Positions 1-4,739 of a stretch of 5,386 bases of DNA are shown piece after piece (position 1 is the stretch's first letter; every line of letters begins with the position of its first letter). The notes below the pieces were generated by a model. The model was not told where the DNA came from and searched no databases. It saw only the letters and a program-made list of their open reading frames with translations. Origin of the DNA: Nitrospinota bacterium (GTDB taxonomy: Bacteria > Nitrospinota > Nitrospinia > UBA9942); the NCBI GenBank assembly GCA_016200365.1, contig JACQEW010000233.1:1-5386 (forward strand), in the 5' to 3' direction. Position numbers and translations under genes: made by a program.

Positions 1-88
1 GGAGAGGTGGCCGAGCGGTTGAAGGCGCACGCTTGGAAAGCGTGTTTAGGGAAACCTAACGTGGGTTCGAATCCCACCCTCTCCGCCA
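1..88 (+). tRNA. tRNA-Ser (anticodon GGA), complete with encoded CCA
   Basis: A full class II tRNA cloverleaf can be folded by eye. The acceptor stem is 1-7 (ggagagg) with 78-84 (cctctcc), followed by discriminator G85 and an encoded CCA at 86-88. The anticodon stem is 28-32/40-44, with loop ttggaaa and anticodon GGA at 35-37, reading UCC and UCU serine codons. A long variable arm (about 45-60, ttagg/cctaa stem) is the serine hallmark. The T arm is 61-77 with ttcgaat. The gene lies about 100 bp upstream of the SRP RNA. The gene starts exactly at the window edge, so its promoter is outside. Confidence 0.97.
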
Positions 89-94
89 AGAAAC

Positions 95-179
95 AGTTAG
101 TGAGTTGGTGAGTTATAGGGTTGAGGAGTTGAAAGAAATAACTCTTTAACTCATCAACGCATTAACTCAGAAACTCATT
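95..179. repeat. Imperfect palindrome of GAGTT/AACTC units (copy 1)
   Basis: The left arm (about 95-130) is made of irregularly spaced gagtt or gtgagtt units. The right arm (about 140-178) is made of aactc or aactcat units, so the two arms can pair as a long imperfect hairpin with a short AT-rich loop around 131-139. It has no coding potential and fills the gap between tRNA-Ser and the SRP RNA gene. A second member of the same family lies on the other side of the SRP gene at 303-388. It resembles dispersed intergenic palindromic repeats, and whether it is transcribed as a structured RNA or acts as a terminator cannot be told from one locus. There is no clear U-tract. Confidence 0.7.
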
Positions 180-190
180 GCTTGATAAAT

Positions 191-299
191 TGCCATTATC
201 GGGTCCTGTGCAACAGTGACCTGTGAACCCCGTGAGGTCCGGAAGGAAGCAGCGGTAAGCAGACCACTCTGTGTGCCATAGGGGTGCCTGATAATGGCA
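191..299 (+). ncRNA. ffs: Signal recognition particle RNA, small bacterial (4.5S-like) type
   Basis: This is the RNA scaffold of the signal recognition particle, which binds Ffh and delivers ribosomes making membrane and secreted proteins to the FtsY receptor. The diagnostic apical domain is at 236-253 (ggtccggaaggaagcagc), with a GGAA tetraloop at 241-244 followed by the conserved asymmetric-loop strand aagcag. The ends pair perfectly over ten bases: 191-200 (tgccattatc) with 290-299 (gataatggca), which fixes the boundaries at about 109 nt. There is no Alu domain, so it is the short form seen in most Gram-negative bacteria. No convincing promoter or U-tract terminator is visible, and GAGTT-type palindromes flank it on both sides. 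Confidence 0.95.
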
Positions 300-302
300 A
301 AT

Positions 303-388
303 AAAAGTTAAGAGTTAAGAGTTGTGAGTTAGGAGTTGAAAGATTTTAAGAATTTCTTTTAACTTTTAACTCTTAACTTCTAACTTGT
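303..388. repeat. Imperfect palindrome of GAGTT/AACTC units (copy 2)
   Basis: The left arm (about 304-340) repeats gttaaga/gagtt units with a period near seven. The right arm (about 352-387) repeats the complement (ttaactc, ttaactt). Together they form a long imperfect stem with an AT-rich loop near 341-351. It is the same repeat family as 95-179. It ends about seven bases before the dnaX ATG and so occupies the position where a ribosome binding site would be expected. Confidence 0.75.
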
Positions 389-394
389 AATTGT

Positions 395-2044
395 ATGTCT
401 TATCAAGTCTCGGCAAGAAAATGGAGACCCCAGGGCTTCAGCGAAGTTATGGGGCAGGGGCATGTTGTCCAGACCCTTAAAAATGCAATACAGAATAACA
501 GGGTTGGGCATGCCTATCTTTTTTCTGGGTCGAGGGGGGTAGGCAAGACTACTATCTCCAGAATATTCGCCAAGGCGCTGAATTGCATTAAAGGTCCGGC
601 TCCCGAGCCGTGCAATGACTGCGAGATGTGCAGGGAAATAACAGATGGATTCTGCTCGGATGTAATAGAAATAGACGGCGCATCTAATACAGGGGTTGAT
701 GATGTAAGGGAGCTGAGGGAGAATGTTAAATATGCCTCGTCTAAAGGGAGGTATAAGGTTTATATAATTGATGAAGTTCACATGCTTTCAAAGAGCGCCT
801 TCAATGCGCTTTTAAAAACCCTCGAAGAGCCTCCGGCGCATGTAATATTCATTTTTGCAACTACCGAGCCGAATAGAATTCCTGAGACGATAATTTCAAG
901 GTGCCAGTATTTTGAGTTTAAAAGAATAGCTATAAATGATGCTGTAGAGCAGTTGGTCCGAATTACTGACAGGGAAGGGATAAAGGTATCGAGAGAGATA
1001 TTGACCCTTATTGCAAAGAGCGCCGAAGGTAGTATGAGGGATGCGCTGGTATCGCTCGATCAGATAGTCTCCTTCAGCGGAGATGTTATAAAAGAGGAGG
1101 AGGTAAAAATAATTCTCGGACTTGTGGGACGGGAGGTGTTCAGCTCAATTATAGAGGGCATAAAAAGCAAGGATATTCAGCATATATTAAGAGTAATAAA
1201 AGACCTGACCACGAGGGGAATTGATTTAAGGGTCTTTTGCAAGGAGTTTTTGGAATATCTAAGGAATTTGGTGATAGTGAAAATAACCGAAGACCCGGTA
1301 GGTCTTACAGGGCTTTCCGGGACAGAGATTGAGAGACTTAAATCAGAGGCAAAAGATATAAGCACGGAAGAGTTGCAGCAGATGTTCAATATAATCCTGA
1401 AGACTGAAGCTGAATTAAGACATGCCTCTCAGCCCGAGCTTGTTCTTGAGATGGCGTTGATTAAGCTGACTCAAATCAGCAAGGTATTGACAGTTGATGA
1501 GATTTTGAAGATGCTTGAAAATATAAGCGCAAGTGGAGGTGGAAGTATAACAGGCATACAGGGAAGTATAAACAAAAACAGAAAAGAGGGCGACAGTATT
1601 AGCGAGAGAGTAGATGTAAGTGCAGGTGATTTGACACTTACACCTGACACTTACACTTCTTTATGGGCAAGGATTAAGGAATCGGTCAGCTCAAAAAAGC
1701 CGTCATTGGGCGGTATCCTTGAGGGTATGAATTTTTTGAAGATAAAAGGGGATGAGATTGTATTAAGTTTTATAAAGCAGGGCTCGGAATCTTATTACAG
1801 GGAGAAAATAGAGTTGCATAAGGAAATAATAGGGGATACAATCAGGGAAATAATAGGTAAGGATTTGAAAATTATCTTTGATACCGTTTCAGAGAAAGAG
1901 TCTTTAAAGGAGAATGTTACGACTAAACAGGCGCATACTGAAATTGAGAAATGGAAAAAAGAGAAGGTTCAGGAGGTGCTTGATATTATTCCCGGTGTTG
2001 TTGTCAGGGAGATGAGCGGAAAAGCTCAGGGAGGTGTTATATGA
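395..2044 (+). CDS. dnaX: DNA polymerase III subunit tau/gamma (clamp-loader ATPase)
   Basis: This is the motor subunit of the polymerase III clamp loader, which uses ATP to open and load the beta sliding clamp; tau also links polymerase and helicase. The 549-residue product shows the canonical AAA+ layout. It has Walker A GSRGVGKTT (45-53), zinc ligands C64, C73, C76 and C79, Walker B IIDE (124-127), sensor 1 in FATTE (about 154-158), the arginine finger in SRC (168-170), and sensor 2 in GSMRDAL (212-218). The oligomerisation domain III runs to about 365. It is followed by a low-complexity Gly/Ser linker (380-420) and a C-terminal tau-like domain. The start MSYQVSARKWRP is typical of DnaX, but no Shine-Dalgarno precedes it; a palindromic repeat sits there instead. 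The stop overlaps the ebfC start (ATGA). An in-phase A AAA AAG heptamer at codons 433-435 could give a 442-residue gamma form. Confidence 0.97.
   Translation: MSYQVSARKWRPQGFSEVMGQGHVVQTLKNAIQNNRVGHAYLFSGSRGVGKTTISRIFAKALNCIKGPAPEPCNDCEMCREITDGFCSDVIEIDGASNTGVDDVRELRENVKYASSKGRYKVYIIDEVHMLSKSAFNALLKTLEEPPAHVIFIFATTEPNRIPETIISRCQYFEFKRIAINDAVEQLVRITDREGIKVSREILTLIAKSAEGSMRDALVSLDQIVSFSGDVIKEEEVKIILGLVGREVFSSIIEGIKSKDIQHILRVIKDLTTRGIDLRVFCKEFLEYLRNLVIVKITEDPVGLTGLSGTEIERLKSEAKDISTEELQQMFNIILKTEAELRHASQPELVLEMALIKLTQISKVLTVDEILKMLENISASGGGSITGIQGSINKNRKEGDSISERVDVSAGDLTLTPDTYTSLWARIKESVSSKKPSLGGILEGMNFLKIKGDEIVLSFIKQGSESYYREKIELHKEIIGDTIREIIGKDLKIIFDTVSEKESLKENVTTKQAHTEIEKWKKEKVQEVLDIIPGVVVREMSGKAQGGVI
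1615..1657. repeat. Palindromic/tandem repeat tract inside the dnaX linker
   Basis: Arms 1615-1628 (tgtaagtgcaggtg) and 1641-1655 (cacctgacacttaca) pair almost perfectly, with one bulged A at 1647 and a 12-base loop. Overlapping this, a 13-bp unit tgacacttacacc/t occurs twice in tandem (1632-1644 and 1645-1657). It encodes part of the poorly conserved linker at roughly residues 407-421, and keeps frame. It looks like a fragment of an intergenic-type repeat that entered a tolerant part of the gene. It may alternatively be local duplication, or contribute RNA structure about 35-78 bases upstream of the frameshift heptamer. Confidence 0.6.
1676..1722 (+). promoter_or_regulatory. Putative programmed -1 ribosomal frameshift site in dnaX
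   Basis: The heptamer A AAA AAG occupies 1693-1699 in the X XXY YYZ phase relative to the dnaX frame (codons tcA AAA AAG, Ser433-Lys435). It is the same heptamer used by E. coli dnaX. A Shine-Dalgarno-like aagga (1676-1680) lies 12 bases upstream. Immediately downstream, 1700-1704/1709-1713 can form a five-pair stem with tetraloop attg, and 1714-1718/1723-1727 a second weak stem. After a -1 slip the frame reads seven further codons and stops at TGA 1720-1722, giving about 442 residues, close to the 431 of E. coli gamma. Stems are weaker than in E. coli, and the Lys-Lys-Pro it encodes may simply be a conserved protein motif. Confidence 0.45.
2029..2034 (+). promoter_or_regulatory. Strong Shine-Dalgarno for ebfC, inside the dnaX 3' end
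   Basis: The sequence gggagg within agggaggtg lies six bases before the ebfC ATG at 2041 and is the strongest ribosome binding site in the window. It decides the ebfC start and indicates that ebfC is translated efficiently although it overlaps the dnaX stop codon. It contrasts with dnaX and recR, which have no recognisable Shine-Dalgarno. Confidence 0.8.
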
Positions 2045-2355
2045 GTTATTCCTTCGGGAATATAATGAAGCAGGCGCAGAAAATACAGGAGAAGATTGCA
2101 GAGGTTCAGAAGGATCTGGTTAATAGAAGGGTAGAGGCGTCTTCAGGCGGCGGGATGGTAACGGTTGTCGCCAACGGCAAACAGGAGGTTTTATCGGTGA
2201 AGATAGACCCGTCTGTTGTAAGCTCGCAGGATGTGGAGATGCTTGAGGATTTGGTAACGGCAGCAGTCAACGAGGCATTGAGAAAATCCCAGGAGCTTAT
2301 AAGCGAGGAGATGTCAAAGGTAACCGGCGGCATAAAAATACCGGGGCTGACGTAA
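2041..2355 (+). CDS. ebfC: YbaB/EbfC family nucleoid-associated protein
   Basis: This small dimeric DNA-binding protein of the YbaB/EbfC family associates with the nucleoid and is usually encoded between dnaX and recR. The 104-residue product matches the usual family length of about 100-110. It begins with a charged helix (about 8-30, rich in Lys/Glu/Gln). The conserved central strand region follows, with GGGMVTVVANGKQEVLSVKIDP at about 37-58. A second amphipathic helix starts with DLVTAAVNEALRKSQEL and continues to about 95, and the tail is Gly/Pro-rich (GGIKIPGL). The start is set by a strong gggagg site and by ATGA overlap with the dnaX stop, implying translational coupling. A 325-bp repeat-filled gap separates it from recR, with which it is normally almost contiguous. 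Confidence 0.95.
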   Translation: MSYSFGNIMKQAQKIQEKIAEVQKDLVNRRVEASSGGGMVTVVANGKQEVLSVKIDPSVVSSQDVEMLEDLVTAAVNEALRKSQELISEEMSKVTGGIKIPGLT

Positions 2356-2369
2356 ACCCATAAAATCTC

Positions 2370-2663
2370 GCCACAGATTTTCACAGATAAAAAGATTAAG
2401 GAGAAAGGGTGAAGATGGAGAAATGGGGAAAAGAATTAAAAAAAGAATCAGGACACAGATTTACACAGATGAACCCTGTTAGATAATAAATATTCAATGG
2501 AATTATCCCCATTCAATAGCAAATATCTAACAGGGTGAACACAGATAAATGTAATAAAATTCTCTATCCGATTTATCTGTGTTTATCTGTGTCCAAATTT
2601 TATTTTTCTCTCTTGTTCTATTTTTCCCCTATTTTTCTGTGTAAATCTGTGTTCATCTGTGGC
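2370..2663. repeat. Large imperfect palindrome of CACAGAT/ATCTGTG units (ebfC-recR gap)
   Basis: The 325 bases between ebfC and recR contain no credible gene. The outer left end (2370-2388, gccacagattttcacagat) mirrors the outer right end (2645-2663, atctgtgttcatctgtggc). Further in, atggggaaaagaatt (about 2423-2437) mirrors tttttcccctattttt (about 2621-2636), and ggacacagatttacacagat (2451-2470) mirrors atttatctgtgtttatctgtgtcc (about 2571-2593). The whole is a nested imperfect inverted repeat with arms of roughly 100 bases or more. Similar CACAGAT repeats are common in intergenic DNA of several environmental bacterial phyla (from memory). It splits an otherwise compact operon and ends 17 bases before the recR ATG. 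Confidence 0.8.
2474..2535. mobile_element. 62-bp MITE-like element nested in the CACAGAT repeat
   Basis: Terminal inverted repeats ccctgttagata (2474-2485) and tatctaacaggg (2524-2535) are perfect over 12 bases, and the interior continues as an imperfect palindrome (attcaatgg 2492-2500 with ccattcaat 2509-2517). The element is flanked on both sides by TGAA (2470-2473 and 2536-2539). Removing the element and one TGAA restores a continuous cacagatgaacacagat repeat, which supports insertion into the older palindrome. There is no coding capacity, so a transposase must have acted in trans. The TIR could extend by one A/T pair, which would make the duplication shorter (GA). The mobilising transposase family cannot be named from this alone. 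Confidence 0.65.
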
Positions 2664-2680
2664 TAATTGTTTTTTTCTTT

Positions 2681-3253
2681 ATGAAAGGTCCGGAATCGCT
2701 TTTTAATCTTGTTGACGAGTTAAAGAAACTCCCCGGTGTAGGCAGAAAGACTGCCGAAAGACTGGCATTTCACATCCTTAAATCTCAGAGGAATGAGGCG
2801 GAGGCGCTTGTAAGGGCTATAATGGGGGTAAAGGATAAGGTAAAACTCTGCTCTATTTGTAGCAGCATTACGGAGACCGACCCATGCAATATCTGCAGCG
2901 ACCCGAATAGAGAAAAAAACACACTCTGTGTAGTAGAGGAGCCACACGATGTATTTGCAATAGAAAAGACGAGGGAGTATAAGGGAAGCTAGCCATTAGA
3001 TGGTATAGGTCCATCGGATTTAAAGATTGAAGAATTGTTAAACAGGGTCAGGCAAAATGGGATAAGAGAAGTTATACTGGCAACAAACCCGAATCTTGAA
3101 GGGGAGGCAACGGCTATGTATGTTGCAAAGATATTGAAGCCCCTCGGGATGAAGGTTACGAGGATTGCGAGGGGACTTCCTGTCGGCGGGGATTTAGAAT
3201 ATGCCGACGAGGTAACTCTGACAAAGGCGATGGAGGGGAGACAGGAGATGTGA
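2681..3253 (+). pseudogene. recR: Recombination mediator RecR, interrupted by a deletion and in-frame TAG
   Basis: RecR works with RecO and RecF to load RecA on gapped single-stranded DNA. The first part encodes a helix-hairpin-helix (LPGVGRKTAERLAFHIL, about 17-33), a Cys4 zinc finger (C57, C60, C69, C72), and the beginning of the Toprim domain (LCVVEEPHDVFAIEKT). After EYKG the frame reads AGC then TAG (2990-2992), then resumes in the same frame with PLDGIGPSDL and continues to the normal C-terminus (ARGLPVGGDLEYADEVTL, then the stop TGA 3251-3253). Family members have about ten residues (LYHVLGGAIS-like) between KG and PLDG; here there are two codons, one a stop. Adding back eight codons gives 198 residues, the usual size. 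The rest is well conserved, so the lesion is recent or an assembly artefact. No Shine-Dalgarno precedes the ATG. A separate 103-residue product would lack most of Toprim. Confidence 0.88.
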
Positions 3254-3277
3254 CAGGTTGTCCAAAAAGACAACCTG
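3254..3277 (+). terminator. Hairpin just after the recR stop (possible terminator)
   Basis: A perfect nine-pair stem, caggttgtc (3254-3262) with gacaacctg (3269-3277), and a six-base caaaaa loop begin directly after the recR TGA. It is not followed by a U-tract, so a canonical Rho-independent terminator is not shown. It could protect the 3' end of the mRNA or be part of an intergenic repeat that continues into the AT-rich sequence to 3350. Confidence 0.4.
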
Positions 3278-3353
3278 CATTGCAAAATGCAAATTTTAAA
3301 GTGTAAAATATAAAATTAAGGAAAAATATATCTTTAATTTTGCAATTTTCATT
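3278..3353. repeat. AT-rich imperfect palindrome upstream of the oxidoreductase genes
   Basis: The stretch contains mirrored units: cattgcaaaatgcaaatttt (3278-3297) relates to the complement of ttttgcaattttcattt (3338-3354), and aaaattaag (3312-3320) pairs with ctttaatttt (3332-3341). It is a third kind of intergenic palindrome in this window. An AT-rich stretch such as tataaaat near 3309 may include a promoter for the next operon, but no well-spaced -35/-10 pair could be identified. Confidence 0.45.
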
Positions 3354-3370
3354 TCAGGGCGAAGCCCTGA
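3354..3370 (+). promoter_or_regulatory. Compact hairpin immediately before the porGD ribosome binding site
   Basis: The sequence tcagggc (3354-3360), gaa loop, gccctga (3364-3370) forms a perfect seven-pair, GC-rich stem with a triloop. It ends one base before the Shine-Dalgarno ggggg (3372-3376) and ten bases before the ATG at 3381. Its position could influence ribosome access or mark a processed 5' end. It could also be a small dispersed palindrome with no regulatory role. Confidence 0.4.
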
Positions 3371-3380
3371 TGGGGGTTAT

Positions 3381-4382
3381 ATGACAACCAAAGAAACAAA
3401 GCTGCCTGTTGTAAATGAGTCAGGATTTTATGAGATACGGATGGAGAGTATCGGAGGCTTGGGCGCAAATTTGGCAGGGAAGATACTCGGTGAGGCAGGG
3501 GTATTGAATATGGGCTTCAACGGCTCTAACTTTTCCAGTTACGGCTCTGAGAAAAAGGGCTCTCCTGTTAAGGCATTTGTACGCTTCTGTGACCCAAATG
3601 TGGAGGTTAGGGTAAATAGCCCAGTAATCGAGCCCCATATCCTTGCTATATTTCATGAGAATTTATCAAAGAGTGTCCCGGTTACACAGGGTGTTGGACC
3701 TGACAGTATCGTTATTTTAAATACATCAAAAAACCCTGATGAGGCAAGGGATTTCTTAAAGCTCCATGCAGGCACACTTTACTGTATAGATGCACTAAAA
3801 ATAGCTATAGAGGAGAAGACAAGGATAAATACTGCTATTCTCGGAACCATAAGCAAGGCTTCGGGATTTTTAAGCCCGGATGCAATAAAGGATATGATTG
3901 CAAAAAATCTCGGGAAAAAATATGCAAGTCTGATTGAGCCGAATTTGAAGACCTTTGACAGGGGTTGTAATGAGGCGGTATCGAAAAAATTCGCCCCTGA
4001 CGGCAAATATCCTTATGTTCCATTTACCAGGGAGGGACAAAAAATAGGTTATTTCAACCAGCCCATTGGAGGGGTAATACCGGTTGCAGGGAGCAGTGTA
4101 TCTAAGGATTTGAGTGGCAGCAGAGAGGGGTGGATACCTGTTCTTAATAGAAGCAAATGCACAAGTTGTGGTGAATGTGATATAACATGCCCTGACTACT
4201 GCTTTGTATGGGAGAATGGAGTAGATAAAAAGGGGAAACCGGCAAGGATATTAAAAAGTATCATATATCAATATTGCAAAGGTTGTCTGAGATGTGTGGA
4301 TATATGTAAATTTGAGGCACTCACAAAGCATAAGGAGTTTGAGGTTGACAGGACTATTATAGAAAAAGGGTATACTGAATGA
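3381..4382 (+). CDS. Pyruvate/2-oxoacid:ferredoxin oxidoreductase, fused gamma-delta subunit
   Basis: This is a subunit of a cytoplasmic 2-oxoacid:acceptor oxidoreductase, which interconverts 2-oxoacid plus CoA with acyl-CoA and CO2 using ferredoxin. Residues about 17-200 form the gamma domain, starting YEIRMESIGGLGANLAGKIL with the family's G-G-x-G motif. It continues with NFSSYGSEKKGSPVKAFVRF and an ILNTS segment. Residues about 250-330 form a delta-type ferredoxin domain with two [4Fe-4S] motifs, C260-x2-C263-x2-C266-x3-C270-P and C299-x2-C302-x2-C305-x3-C309. The second motif lacks the usual following proline (Lys instead). Gamma and delta are often separate genes; here they are one 333-residue protein. 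A ggggg Shine-Dalgarno precedes the ATG. The alpha subunit follows downstream. Pyruvate is the likeliest substrate but 2-oxoglutarate or another oxoacid cannot be excluded. Confidence 0.9.
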   Translation: MTTKETKLPVVNESGFYEIRMESIGGLGANLAGKILGEAGVLNMGFNGSNFSSYGSEKKGSPVKAFVRFCDPNVEVRVNSPVIEPHILAIFHENLSKSVPVTQGVGPDSIVILNTSKNPDEARDFLKLHAGTLYCIDALKIAIEEKTRINTAILGTISKASGFLSPDAIKDMIAKNLGKKYASLIEPNLKTFDRGCNEAVSKKFAPDGKYPYVPFTREGQKIGYFNQPIGGVIPVAGSSVSKDLSGSREGWIPVLNRSKCTSCGECDITCPDYCFVWENGVDKKGKPARILKSIIYQYCKGCLRCVDICKFEALTKHKEFEVDRTIIEKGYTE

Positions 4383-4511
4383 TTTAGAGATGGAATGAAA
4401 ACCTGTTTCTTGAAAATTAGATACTGAAATTATAAAGAACTTTCGGAATATACAAAATGTCGTAGAATCAGGAAAAAGCTATAACAATGGATATTACAAG
4501 AGGTATTAGCT
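4383..4511. other. AT-rich gap upstream of the small antitoxin-like gene
   Basis: This 129-base stretch between porGD and the small gene is visibly AT-richer than the flanking oxidoreductase genes and shows no ORF or strong palindrome. A possible weak promoter is ttgaaa (4410-4415) with tataaa (4431-4436), but the 15-base spacer is short. A good Shine-Dalgarno, aagagg (4498-4503), lies eight bases before the ATG at 4512. The gap may have arrived together with the small gene. Confidence 0.35.
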
Positions 4512-4739
4512 ATGAAAAAGCTGGTTTTTGAAAGCAATTTGTTGTCGGATGGACATTTGTATTGTCCTGAAGAGCTTGCACATAAAAAAAATGCCCATTT
4601 TAAAGTAATTGTAACTTTAGAGAAAACCGGTCTTGAAGCATCTGAACATGAGATTGAGCAGTCAAATATTAATGATGTCTCGGAAGATTTTCTTTCTGAG
4701 AAAGAACTGAGCTACTATCTCAATCTGGAACCATTGTGA
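4512..4739 (+). CDS. Small acidic protein, possible orphan antitoxin
   Basis: The 75-residue protein has no recognised enzymatic motif. It begins with a strand-rich segment (MKKLVFESNLLSDGHLYCPE, then HFKVIVTLEKTG), which reads like the short beta-stranded N-terminal domains of small antitoxins. It ends in a disordered acidic tail closing with SEDFLSEKELSYYLNLEPL, a style I associate with antitoxins placed just upstream of MazF/PemK- or PIN-type toxins. That is inference from style, without a database match. There is no toxin in the window: the next gene is the oxidoreductase alpha subunit, whose GTG start overlaps this stop (GTGA, 4736-4739). A good aagagg site precedes the ATG, supporting real expression. 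The gene and its leader are AT-richer than their neighbours and interrupt a metabolic operon, which suggests acquisition. Confidence 0.6.
   Translation: MKKLVFESNLLSDGHLYCPEELAHKKNAHFKVIVTLEKTGLEASEHEIEQSNINDVSEDFLSEKELSYYLNLEPL

Noticed and set aside
380..781. Open minus-strand frame of 133 codons opposite the dnaX ATPase domain
   Set aside because: It is a shadow of the conserved dnaX reading frame and has no domain or start context of its own.
2370..2663. CRISPR array
   Set aside because: The repeated units are inverted and irregular, with no constant direct repeat and no unique spacers.
2990..2992. Recoded TAG (suppression or pyrrolysine) in recR
   Set aside because: About eight conserved codons are missing at the same place, so simple readthrough would not restore a normal RecR.
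3035..3253. Independent small gene starting at TTG 3035
   Set aside because: It is the in-frame continuation of recR beyond the TAG and encodes the C-terminal Toprim part.
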